Shown here piece by piece: positions 8,977-16,235 of a stretch of 38,574 bases of DNA; position 1 is the stretch's first letter; each line of letters begins with the position of its first letter. A program made the translations under genes and the position numbers. The stretch comes from Iodobacter sp. (lineage in GTDB: Bacteria > Pseudomonadota > Gammaproteobacteria > Burkholderiales > Chitinibacteraceae), in contig NZ_JANXSO010000124.1 in assembly GCF_025352645.1 (NCBI RefSeq), forward strand, positions 1-38,574, in the 5' to 3' direction. The notes under the pieces were generated by a model. That model saw nothing but the letters and a program-made list of their open reading frames with translations, did not search any database and was not told the DNA's origin.

Positions 8977-9016
8977 AAAATTACCACTGGAGATACACGA
9001 AGCATCAGCTCGCGTG
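8948..9016 (-). ncRNA. predicted FNR-activated small RNA
   Basis: A perfect FNR box (9051-9064) lies with its centre 41.5 nt upstream of a predicted start at 9016, with a CAAAAT -10 hexamer at 9028-9023, and a strong terminator ends the unit near 8948. The result is a transcript of about 69 nt with no convincing open reading frame. It contains a single-stranded-looking GUAUCUCCAGUGG stretch whose UCUCC could pair with ribosome binding sites. The layout is that of FnrS in enterics and AniS in Neisseria; I see no clear sequence match to either. All coordinates are inferred. Confidence 0.55.
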
Positions 9017-9050
9017 AAAGCCATTTTGGCGCAAACGAGCATTTAGCGTA

Positions 9051-9064
9051 TTGATATGGATCAA
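9051..9064 (-). promoter_or_regulatory. perfect FNR/ANR box
   Basis: TTGATCCATATCAA on the minus strand, an exact match to the FNR consensus TTGAT-N4-ATCAA. Its distance to the -10 hexamer fits a class II activated promoter reading leftwards into the predicted small RNA. Confidence 0.8.
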
Positions 9065-9200
9065 TCGCCGCATAAGCACCGTAGATTAAACAATCCGCAC
9101 AAAAAAAAGCTGCTTAATATTATTTTTTAAATTTAATATGAGGGGATAAATCGAGATAAAACGATAGTGAAATAAGAATACATCACTAAAAAGGGGAAGG

Positions 9201-9297
9201 TGGCGAGCCTAACCCTCGGCACTAGCATCAAAAGCTGTGGCTGCTTCCTTCCGGACCTGACCAAGTTAACCTTCTAGCTATGCGAGGAGACCCGCCG
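9201..9297 (-). ncRNA. ffs: 4.5S RNA, signal recognition particle RNA
   Basis: The RNA partner of Ffh in co-translational targeting of membrane proteins. The minus strand holds the invariant GGTCAGGTCCGGAAGGAAGC core with the GGAA tetraloop. The ends pair as GGCGGGTC (near 9296) with GGCTCGCC (near 9202), giving a single long hairpin of about 95 nt, the small bacterial type. The T-rich stretch CCCCTTTTT just after it probably ends transcription. A good promoter lies upstream. Exact ends are uncertain by a few bases. Confidence 0.95.
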
Positions 9298-9313
9298 TCG
9301 AACATTGGGGCGC

Positions 9314-9342
9314 ACTATAGCACAGCAAAACAAAAACGCCAA
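9314..9342 (-). promoter_or_regulatory. sigma-70 promoter of ffs
   Basis: On the minus strand, -35 TTGGCG (9342-9337), a 17-nt spacer and -10 TATAGT (9319-9314). Predicted start near 9307, about 10 nt before the 4.5S RNA helix. Confidence 0.75.
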
Positions 9343-9360
9343 GCCAAGTGCGCTAAAAAG

Positions 9361-10347
9361 CTACTCTGTGCGATCGCCCATGATCGGCAACAAAAATAAC
9401 GCGACCAGCTCAGCCCGATCCAAATGCTTAGCCTGCACGTAATAGAGCTTAGCTAAGGCGGCCTCAGGCGTCATATCTGCGCCATCTAACACCCCCATCG
9501 CGGCCAAACTGCCGCTTACGGCGTAGCGCCCCATTTTTACCCGCCCTATTAAACAAGGCGTGCAATTTACCACCAAGCTTTTTTCCGCCAAAGCAGATAA
9601 AGCCGCCATTAAAGCGGGCGGGCTGCCCGCATTACCCGCACCAAAGGTTTCTAGCACCACACCATCCAAGCCTTGCAAAGAGGCTGCCAGCCATTCTGCA
9701 CTAAAACCTGGGGCAAGTTTGGCGGTAACCACTTTTGCCGTATCGGCAACGCATTGCAAGCGAAACACCCCAAGTGCTGGTGGCAAACTCGCTGCCACGC
9801 CTAACATTTGCCAGCGCCCTTCTGACCACTCCCCCAGTACAGGGTAATTGGGAGATGCAAATGCAGCCATGCCATCACAATCAATCTTTCTGACTCGATT
9901 ACCGCGCAGGCACAAACCAGCAAAGACCACGGCCACCTCGCAAAAATCAGGCATAGCCGCCAAGGCCAAGGCGGCAGCGACATGCTCTAGTGCATCTGTA
10001 CCTGGCTCACACCAAGGAATCTGCGAGCCCGTCACCACTACCGGTTTGCCTAGGTTTTCTAGCATATAAGACAGCGCTGCAGCGGTATACGCCATAGTAT
10101 CTGTGCCATGCAGCAGCACAAAGCCATCGTAATCCTCATAATCTGCAGCAATATCGGCAGCGATGCGATTCCATAACGCGGGGGTCATTTCGCTAGAATC
10201 TAGCAAAGGGGTGTACTCCAACACTGATAAACCAGGATAGCGTTCTTGCAGTTGATTCTGTAAGTAATTAGGCGCTGGCGCATAGCCTTCTTCGCTTGGC
10301 AGCATACCAATTGTGCCACCTGTGTAAATAACGCGAATTTTCCGCAT
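9361..10347 (-). CDS. ansA: Type I (cytoplasmic) L-asparaginase
   Basis: Hydrolyses L-asparagine to aspartate and ammonia. At 328 aa it is near the 338 aa of E. coli AnsA. The first catalytic motif TGGTIGM is at residues 9-15 (Thr12) and the second, HGTDTM, at 80-85 (Thr82, Asp83). RGNRVRK and DGMAAFASPN follow as in AnsA. No signal peptide is present, which separates it from the periplasmic type II enzyme. AGGAA lies 9 nt before the ATG. It is a single minus-strand gene, divergent from smpB. Confidence 0.94.
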   Translation of the reverse strand: MRKIRVIYTGGTIGMLPSEEGYAPAPNYLQNQLQERYPGLSVLEYTPLLDSSEMTPALWNRIAADIAADYEDYDGFVLLHGTDTMAYTAAALSYMLENLGKPVVVTGSQIPWCEPGTDALEHVAAALALAAMPDFCEVAVVFAGLCLRGNRVRKIDCDGMAAFASPNYPVLGEWSEGRWQMLGVAASLPPALGVFRLQCVADTAKVVTAKLAPGFSAEWLAASLQGLDGVVLETFGAGNAGSPPALMAALSALAEKSLVVNCTPCLIGRVKMGRYAVSGSLAAMGVLDGADMTPEAALAKLYYVQAKHLDRAELVALFLLPIMGDRTE

Positions 10348-10410
10348 CAGTGTGTTCCTGTGTTAAGTGTTAGAATCAAACTTTAGTGAAACAAAACCGG
10401 ACTCATTACG

Positions 10411-10866
10411 ATGTCGATCGTCGATAATAAAAAGGCCTTTCACGACTTCTTTATTGAAGAACGTTTTGAAGCAGGCCTTATGCTAGAAGGCTGGGAAGTT
10501 AAAGCGATTCGTGCTGGGCGCGTACAACTCAAAGAATCCTATGTGGTGTATCTACGTGGCGATTTTTGGCTAATGGGGGCGCATATCTCCCCGCTCACTA
10601 GTGCATCGAGCCACGTTTTAGCTGAGCCAACACGCTTACGTAAATTATTACTTAATCAACGTGAAATCGAAAAACTATCGATTAAAGTTGAGCGCGCAGG
10701 GTACACCGTGGCCGCGCTTAATATGCATTTTAAGAATGGCTTTATTAAGCTTGATATTGGTTTAGCCAAGGGTAAAAAGCAGCACGATAAACGCAACACA
10801 GAGAAAGACCGCGAATGGGTGCGCGAAAAAGCGCAAATTGTTCGTGCCAACAACAAGTACTCCTGA
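10411..10866 (+). CDS. smpB: SsrA-binding protein SmpB
   Basis: Binds tmRNA and brings it to stalled ribosomes in trans-translation. The 151-aa length is typical. Recognisable stretches are [19 protein letters not shown], the [11 protein letters not shown] segment and the basic C-terminal tail with KKQHDKR and RVRANNKYS-like residues ([14 protein letters not shown]). No tmRNA gene was seen next to it. A terminator follows 25 nt after the stop. Confidence 0.97.
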   Translation: MSIVDNKKAFHDFFIEERFEAGLMLEGWEVKAIRAGRVQLKESYVVYLRGDFWLMGAHISPLTSASSHVLAEPTRLRKLLLNQREIEKLSIKVERAGYTVAALNMHFKNGFIKLDIGLAKGKKQHDKRNTEKDREWVREKAQIVRANNKYS

Positions 10867-10890
10867 GCCACCAACGTGGCCATCTCAGGA

Positions 10891-10920
10891 AAAAAGGGCA
10901 GCCGCAGCGCTGCCCTTTTT
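10891..10920 (+). terminator. rho-independent terminator of smpB
   Basis: 12-bp perfect stem (AAAAAGGGCAGC/GCTGCCCTTTTT) with a 6-nt loop and built-in T run. The remaining 290 nt to plsY show nothing I can support. Confidence 0.92.
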
Positions 10921-11212
10921 CATGTTTACGGCTTTTTCACTGCTCGCACACGAACCATCCCATCCTGTAATGCCAGCCTTGCCTACTCAATCTTAACAAG
11001 CTTTTGCAGATACTCAGAAAACTCTGCCAAGGGGGCTAAACTATTAGCCACTGGCAGCGATCAATGTTTTTTCTTCCTGAGTAGAGCAATTTAATCTATC
11101 GAACAAAGCCACCTAAAGTGCCTAGATAAATACTAAAAAACGAGCTTAGCATCAGGCCAAGGCGACATAAGCAAACTTTACCCTAAGGCGAGCAACCCGA
11201 ACTAAAGACACA

Positions 11213-11824
11213 CTACTCTTTACCGACTTGCTCACCAATCTGTCCTTCCTTGCCGGTTAAAAGATCTCTGATATTTTTTTGATGACGCCAAATCAGCAAA
11301 ATTGAAATCACAACAACAGCCGCGAACTGTGCCATTGAAACCAGCCAAATCCACGCCAAAACCGGCGCCAATAATGCAGCCAATAGTGCGGCTAAAGAAG
11401 AAATTTTCAGCCCTTTAGCTACCACCAGCCAAACCAGCAAAGTCACTAAGCCAAGCCGCCAATCCAGCGCCAACAAAATACCTGCGGCCGTGGCCACGCC
11501 CTTACCGCCTTTAAAGCTAAAAAATACTGGCCACATATGCCCAACAGTGACCGCGATAGCAGCCCAAGCCACCACTTCTGGGCCTAGCCCAAGACGCATT
11601 GCCAACCACTGTGCCAAGGCAATCGCCAGCCAGCCCTTTAAGGCATCGCCCAATAAAGTGAGTGCGGCGGCCTTTTTATTACCACTTCTCAGCACATTTG
11701 TGGCGCCTGGATTTCCCGATCCATAGCTACGCGGATCGGCCAAGCCACTGGCTTTAGAGACAATCACGGCAAAAGAAAGCGAGCCAATTAGATAACTGAC
11801 TAAAATTAGAATTAACGGTGTCAT
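11213..11824 (-). CDS. plsY: Acyl-phosphate:glycerol-3-phosphate acyltransferase PlsY
   Basis: Integral membrane enzyme that makes lysophosphatidic acid from acyl-phosphate and glycerol-3-phosphate, the first step of phospholipid synthesis. It is 203 aa, with about five to seven membrane segments. The motif GSGNPGATN at residues 35-43 and FSFKGGKGVATAAG mark the family. The frame continues to a GTG at 11836 (four more residues); I prefer the ATG at 11824 because it matches the short N-terminus of the family. It is divergent from folB, a common pairing in beta-proteobacteria. Confidence 0.95.
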   Translation of the reverse strand: MTPLILILVSYLIGSLSFAVIVSKASGLADPRSYGSGNPGATNVLRSGNKKAAALTLLGDALKGWLAIALAQWLAMRLGLGPEVVAWAAIAVTVGHMWPVFFSFKGGKGVATAAGILLALDWRLGLVTLLVWLVVAKGLKISSLAALLAALLAPVLAWIWLVSMAQFAAVVVISILLIWRHQKNIRDLLTGKEGQIGEQVGKE

Positions 11825-11906
11825 ACCTAAATCCACTACAATCGTAAGCTTCCGATTTTAAGCTAAATGGCCGCTGCTGGGTTAAACCCAATCAAGTCAC
11901 CCCATC

Positions 11907-12263
11907 ATGGACATCATTTATCTACACACCGTGCGTGCAAGCACCCTTATTGGCTGGTACGACTGGGAACGCGTTGCGCCTCAGGTTGTTGAGCTCGATC
12001 TAGAAATTGGCATCCCTTCTGCAAGAGCCTGTGTATCCGACAATCTTGTCGATACCATTGATTACGATGCTGTGGTTAAACACATTCGCAAAGTACTCGA
12101 AGAGCGCCATTTTTTACTGCTTGAAGCTTTAGCCGAGCATATTGCCCAGCTTATTCTTCAAGACTTTGGCGCGCCCTGGGCTAAGGTCTCTGTTACCAAG
12201 CTGGGCATCTTGCATGAGGTAGGCCGAGTTGGCGTCACCATAGAGCGTGGCCACCGCGGCTAG
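11907..12263 (+). CDS. folB: Dihydroneopterin aldolase
   Basis: Splits 7,8-dihydroneopterin to 6-hydroxymethyl-dihydropterin and glycolaldehyde in folate synthesis. The 118-aa length is typical. Family marks are the early GWYDWER (residues 17-23; E. coli has a similar IGVYDWE), the DTIDYDAV segment and LLLEALAEHIAQLIL with the conserved Glu, and a C-terminal KLGILHEVGRVGVTIER. Divergent from plsY with an 82-nt shared promoter region. Confidence 0.95.
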   Translation: MDIIYLHTVRASTLIGWYDWERVAPQVVELDLEIGIPSARACVSDNLVDTIDYDAVVKHIRKVLEERHFLLLEALAEHIAQLILQDFGAPWAKVSVTKLGILHEVGRVGVTIERGHRG

Positions 12264-12323
12264 AGCTCCGGCATCTACTGCGTTTATCTTCTGCTTGAAC
12301 CTTAAGAAAAAACCATAAACATC

Positions 12324-12379
12324 GTAGGTGCGCTGTTGCTACACCCAATATAAAACGGGGTAGCAAGCAGCGCGCCTAC
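12324..12379. repeat. imperfect inverted repeat in the folB downstream gap
   Basis: GTAGGTGCGCTGTTGCTAC (12324-12342) pairs with GTAGCAAGCAGCGCGCCTAC (12360-12379) with one mismatch and one extra base, around a 17-nt loop. It is similar in style to other GTAGG-ended palindromes in the window (27502-27612, 34921-35048). It could also work as a transcript end. Confidence 0.65.
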
Positions 12380-12404
12380 CTTGTACCTATGGGCGTTGCA
12401 GCAG

Positions 12405-12424
12405 CGGCTTGTCTTAGCCGTTTT
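12405..12424 (+). terminator. possible weak terminator after folB
   Basis: Short stem CGGCT/AGCCG, loop TGTCTT, then TTTT. No gene is seen in the rest of 12264-12643. Confidence 0.35.
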
Positions 12425-12643
12425 CGTAATATCAAAATATTATTGTTAATTCGACTGCATAACATCAAGTATTTAAAGTCAAATATGGCGTCAAACATTG
12501 CCAGCGTACAGGGGTAATGTTTTTAAAACTCGCCATCCACCACCTTTGCTTACAAGTCATTTTGCATTTTTTTTGCAAAAGACTTGAACTTGTTCGCCTC
12601 TACCCTCACTAATAGCTATGAATCTTTCACTGAAGGACTTGGC

Positions 12644-13528
12644 ATGAGCCAATTTAGTCGTACTTTTATGGTTACCCTACTCACTGCATCTTTGTTTGCT
12701 AGCGGCATTGCTGAAGCAAAACGAGTAGGTGGTGGCCGCTCTAGCGGCATGCAGCGTAGTCAAACCACACGTCCGGCTGCGCCTCCTCCACAACGCAATG
12801 TGGCCCCTGCGCAACAACCTGCAGCCCCACAACCACAACGTAGCGGCATGGGCTCGATTCTTGGTGGCGTTGCTGCTGGTGCTTTAGGTGGCTACCTACT
12901 TGGTAACCTACTGAATTCTAATCACGCATCTGGCACCTCTGAATCTTCAGGTGGCGGCTTCCCTTGGGGCTTACTACTGCTATTAGGCGCGGGTGGATAC
13001 TTTGTGATGCGCATGATGCGTAAGCGTAAAGAAGCGGCCAGCCCCGCCTTTGCTGGCATGGCAAGCTCAATGCCACAACAGGACAACAATCCGGCGCAAG
13101 ATCGCGTATTCCGTATGGGCGATCAAGCAGCGAGCGCAGCTCCGGTTTCCGCAGCCATCACTCGCTTGCCTGATGGCACCGAGACTGCCGCATTTTTACG
13201 CCAAGCACGCGGCAGCTTTATGCATATGCAAACCTTGCACTCCCCTGAGCAAGTCAATGAAATGCGTAAATACCTCTCTCCAGAGCTGTTTAATGAATTA
13301 AGTAAAGACATCAGCGGCAATGAAGAGCCTGCAGAATTTCCAGAACTTAATGCCGAGTTAATTGATTGCGCCACAGAAGAAGGGCGAATGATTTCTAGCG
13401 TGCGTTTTTATGGCAAGGTCAGCGAATCATTGCATGCAGCGCCTGAATCGTTCCAAGAAATCTGGCATTTTGTACGCCCAATCAATGGCGATCCACGTTG
13501 GATGGTTGCTGGGATTCAACAACTATAA
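12644..13528 (+). CDS. Exported Tim44-like domain protein
   Basis: A 294-aa protein. A signal peptide spans about residues 1-25 (cleavage after AEA), then a Pro/Gln/Ala-rich linker, a Gly-rich hydrophobic segment (about 75-115) ending in MRMMRKRK, and a C-terminal Tim44-like domain (about 165-294). The bacterial Tim44-like family is widespread but its function is not known. I choose the ATG at 12644 over an upstream TTG at 12584 because GAAGGA lies 6 nt before it and the signal peptide then starts the protein. A hairpin terminator follows. Confidence 0.88.
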   Translation: MSQFSRTFMVTLLTASLFASGIAEAKRVGGGRSSGMQRSQTTRPAAPPPQRNVAPAQQPAAPQPQRSGMGSILGGVAAGALGGYLLGNLLNSNHASGTSESSGGGFPWGLLLLLGAGGYFVMRMMRKRKEAASPAFAGMASSMPQQDNNPAQDRVFRMGDQAASAAPVSAAITRLPDGTETAAFLRQARGSFMHMQTLHSPEQVNEMRKYLSPELFNELSKDISGNEEPAEFPELNAELIDCATEEGRMISSVRFYGKVSESLHAAPESFQEIWHFVRPINGDPRWMVAGIQQL

Positions 13529-13550
13529 ATTGCCTATTCATTAGCACCTT

Positions 13551-13583
13551 ACAAAGGCCGACTCACCGTCGGTCTTTGTTTTG
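13551..13583 (+). terminator. rho-independent terminator
   Basis: 12-bp stem with one G-U pair (ACAAAGGCCGAC/GTCGGTCTTTGT), 5-nt loop, then TTTT. Confidence 0.75.
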
Positions 13584-13659
13584 CTAAAGATAAGCTTAAA
13601 CAGACTACTGATTTTTCACTTACACTGAGATTAATGAAAATACTGTTGGCATACTAACG

Positions 13660-14022
13660 ATGCAAATAAGCCAAATAATTAAACCCTTTATTGTTTTTGC
13701 AGCATTAATTGCACTCAGTGGCTGCGACAAAGTCATGGAAGTTGTCAATAAACAGCAGGCAAATGGCAAGGCAATAGGTGCTGCCTGCCGCCATAGCGGG
13801 CGAGCACTAGAAGATTGCTATCGCCGCAATACTAGGGTTCCCAAAGCAGATATTTTTGCGGGCTGGAAAGATATGAATGAGTATATGCAGCAAAAGAAAA
13901 TAGACATTATTTCACCTCCAGAGGATGAAGCCATTCCGGCTGTGTCTACTGCACCCAAAAAAGCCGAAAAGCATGATGCCTCCGAAGAAAAACCAGCGGA
14001 AGCCGATAAAGCAGAACACTAA
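13660..14022 (+). CDS. Predicted small lipoprotein, family not recognised
   Basis: A 120-aa protein with a lipoprotein signal: a hydrophobic stretch and the lipobox LSGC with Cys at about residue 22. The middle has CRHSGRALEDCYRRN, a Cys pair that could form a disulfide. The tail is rich in Lys, Glu, Ala and Pro. Its stop overlaps the start of the first Crp-family gene (TAATG), so the two are co-translated. I infer an envelope role linked to the regulators' regulon; the function is unknown. Confidence 0.8.
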   Translation: MQISQIIKPFIVFAALIALSGCDKVMEVVNKQQANGKAIGAACRHSGRALEDCYRRNTRVPKADIFAGWKDMNEYMQQKKIDIISPPEDEAIPAVSTAPKKAEKHDASEEKPAEADKAEH

Positions 14023-14693
14023 TGAGCCCACATTTAACGCTTCGCCAATTATTGGCCTCCGTCCCCTTATTTACGGACTTAGACAACGATATCCTAGCGG
14101 CAATTGAAAAAATATCCAATCGCCGCATCCTCAATAAGGGGGCATTATTGTTTGCTGAAGGCGATATTGCCGAATCAATGTATGTACTCATTGAAGGGCG
14201 ATTACGTTGTTTTTCTAGCGCAGATACAGGGAAAGAGTTTGTTTTTTATGTAGCACAAGCAGGTAGTAGCTTTGGCGAGATGGCCCTTATTGATGAAGAG
14301 CCACGCGCACTCTCAATTGATGCCGCCGAAGACTGTCAATTACTCAGCATTAGCAAAAATACTTTTCTTGAGCTACTGAAAAAAAACCCGTTACTCAACA
14401 AAAATTTATTACGAAACATGATACGCACCAATCGTTACTTAGCAGAGATGGTGAAGTCGTTAGCATTAAAGGATGTATATGGCCGTATGCGGCTATTACT
14501 GGAAAGTTTAGCCATAGAAGCAAACGGCCACCGCTATATTGAAGAAGCCCTTTCTCAACAAGCCATCGCAGATCGTGTTGGCTCATCCAGAGAGATGATT
14601 GCAAAACTAATGCGTGAACTGGTATTTGGCAACTATATTCGCATTGAAAACCGCCGAATTGTGCTGCTACAAAAACTACCTGAACATTTTTAA
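14022..14693 (+). CDS. Crp/Fnr-family transcriptional regulator, paralogue 1
   Basis: A 223-aa protein with an N-terminal cyclic-nucleotide-type beta-roll (about residues 15-125), a long dimer helix (about 125-155) and an HTH (about 170-205). The phosphate-binding cassette reads FGEMALIDEEPRALS: the Arg is present, but the next residue is Ala where E. coli CRP has Ser83. The recognition helix has SSREMIAKLMREL, the CRP-like S-R-E pattern rather than FNR's. No N-terminal iron-sulfur cysteines are seen, so it is not an oxygen sensor. Coupled to the upstream lipoprotein; the paralogue follows 52 nt on. Confidence 0.92.
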   Translation: MSPHLTLRQLLASVPLFTDLDNDILAAIEKISNRRILNKGALLFAEGDIAESMYVLIEGRLRCFSSADTGKEFVFYVAQAGSSFGEMALIDEEPRALSIDAAEDCQLLSISKNTFLELLKKNPLLNKNLLRNMIRTNRYLAEMVKSLALKDVYGRMRLLLESLAIEANGHRYIEEALSQQAIADRVGSSREMIAKLMRELVFGNYIRIENRRIVLLQKLPEHF

Positions 14694-14745
14694 CACCCAA
14701 TACTTTTGCCAAAAATAGGCATTGAGCCACGGAGATATAATCGTC

Positions 14746-15414
14746 ATGGACCATCATTTACTTAAAAACTTTCTATCGCAAACTGCTATTTTTCAAGACT
14801 TTGCTGATGAAGATTTAGACATCGTTTTAAATGCAGCCGTAAAGCGCCACCTACCTAAAGGCACCTTCCTCTTTCGTGAGGGTGATCCTGGCGAAGCCAT
14901 GTACATCCTTTTAGAAGGCCGTACACGCTCGTTTACCAGCGACAATCAAGGCAAGGAATTTGTCTTTATGATTGGCGAAGCAGGCGATGTATTTGGCGAA
15001 GTATCGCTGATTGACGACGAGCCACGCTCATGGTCCACCCAAACTGAAGACGATTCATCATTCCTGATGTTCTCTAAGCAAGACTTCCGTGAAGCACTGG
15101 GTGCCTTACCGAATGCCAAAGATCAGCTGATTATGAATCTGGCCCGTATGGTACGCCGCCTATCGCTGACCATGAAAAACCTAGCCTTGCTCGATGTTTA
15201 TGGCCGTGTTCGTGCACTATTTGAAGGCATGCTCACCGAAGCCGATGGCCAAGAAATGATTTCTGAACCGCTCACCCAGCAAGCCATTGCCGATCGAGTT
15301 GGCTCATCGCGTGAAATGATAGCCCGTATTCTGAAAGAGCTGGTATTTGGTGGCTATATCCGCCTAGAAAACAAGCGCATTATCTTGTTGCAAAAACTGC
15401 CAGAACGCTTCTAA
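14746..15414 (+). CDS. Crp/Fnr-family transcriptional regulator, paralogue 2
   Basis: A 222-aa protein, clearly a paralogue of the preceding one: the HTH segment QQAIADRVGSSREMIA and the C-terminal LLQKLPE are shared. The cassette here reads FGEVSLIDDEPRSWS and keeps the Arg-Ser pair that binds the cAMP phosphate in CRP, so this copy is more likely than paralogue 1 to bind a cyclic nucleotide. I choose the ATG at 14746 over the TTG at 14722 because GGAGA lies 10 nt before it. A very long hairpin ends the unit. Confidence 0.92.
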   Translation: MDHHLLKNFLSQTAIFQDFADEDLDIVLNAAVKRHLPKGTFLFREGDPGEAMYILLEGRTRSFTSDNQGKEFVFMIGEAGDVFGEVSLIDDEPRSWSTQTEDDSSFLMFSKQDFREALGALPNAKDQLIMNLARMVRRLSLTMKNLALLDVYGRVRALFEGMLTEADGQEMISEPLTQQAIADRVGSSREMIARILKELVFGGYIRLENKRIILLQKLPERF

Positions 15415-15452
15415 AAGCCACATAAGCGAGGCTACAGACCTCATTTTAATTG

Positions 15453-15515
15453 ATAAGGGCGGCTCACCTTTGCCAGCAAACCACTGCTGGCAAAGGTGAG
15501 CCGCCCTTATTTTTT
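15453..15515 (+). terminator. unusually long perfect hairpin terminator
   Basis: Two 26-nt arms (15453-15478 and 15485-15510) are perfect complements around a 6-nt loop AACCAC, followed by TTTTT. The core is AAGGGCGGCTCACC. It is far longer than a normal terminator stem. It ends the Crp-paralogue unit and insulates the TetR operator 44 nt downstream. Confidence 0.9.
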
Positions 15516-15558
15516 ACCACCCGATACGCCCATGTTCTTGACATTACTTCTGCCTATC

Positions 15559-15590
15559 TATTTAATAACTAACCAGTCAGTTATTAAATA
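15559..15590. promoter_or_regulatory. TetR-family operator
   Basis: A perfect 12-bp inverted repeat (TATTTAATAACT and its complement) around AACCAGTC, ending 12 nt before the tetR-like start. The core ACTAACCAGTCAGT resembles operators of AcrR-type repressors. Its position predicts autorepression of the whole efflux operon. Confidence 0.75.
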
Positions 15591-15602
15591 AAGTATACAT
15601 CA

Positions 15603-16235
15603 ATGCAGATTGAGCCACTCCCCCGCCAAAGACGCAAAGAAGCCCGACCCGCTGAAATCATTGAAGCGGCGCTACTGCTATTTCATCAAAAAGGCTATTC
15701 AGCCACCAAACTTGATGACATTGCCCGCTTTGCAGGCGTCACCAAGGGCACGGTTTATTTGTATTTTTCTAGCAAGGAAGCACTGTTTAAGGCGGCGATC
15801 CTCGAAACAATCCAACCTAATTTGGATCGAATTGAAGAAGCAGTCATGAGTAGCCAAGCCTCTGCCACCCAACGCTTAAAAACCGCGATGAGCAGCTGGG
15901 CTAGCTCAATGAACGAATGCAAAGGCAGCATCACAAAACTGATGATTGCAGAAGCAGGGAATTTTCCTGAGCTGAGCGATTTTTATATTGAAACTGTGGT
16001 TAAACGCTCACGCAAACTCTTAATTCACCTGATTCAGGCAGGGATAGACAGCGGTGAATTTCGCCCAATTGATGCAGATATGCTCGCCAGAACCATCTTT
16101 TCCCCTATTTTACTGACAAGCATCTGGCGACATACCTACGCCAAGCTTGATCCAATTACTTACAGTTTGAATCAATTATCCGATTTTCACCTTGATATTA
16201 TATTCAACGGCATCGCCCTTTCGGAGCAGTCATGA
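15603..16235 (+). CDS. TetR/AcrR-family repressor of the efflux operon
   Basis: A 210-aa protein with the N-terminal TetR HTH (about residues 18-63; LDDIARFAGVTKGTVYLYF is the recognition region at 37-55) and an AefR-like C-terminal ligand domain with RLKTAMSSWA and TIFSPILLTSIWR. It is the first gene of a three-gene operon with EmrA-like and EmrB-like genes, and its stop overlaps the next ATG (ATGA). The inverted repeat directly upstream is the expected operator. The inducer is unknown. Confidence 0.94.
   Translation: MQIEPLPRQRRKEARPAEIIEAALLLFHQKGYSATKLDDIARFAGVTKGTVYLYFSSKEALFKAAILETIQPNLDRIEEAVMSSQASATQRLKTAMSSWASSMNECKGSITKLMIAEAGNFPELSDFYIETVVKRSRKLLIHLIQAGIDSGEFRPIDADMLARTIFSPILLTSIWRHTYAKLDPITYSLNQLSDFHLDIIFNGIALSEQS

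Noticed and set aside
9051-9100. FNR box acting on the plus strand
   Set aside because: No plus-strand gene or terminator follows for over 1 kb (ansA is on the minus strand), and the minus-strand reading has a well-placed -10 and terminator.
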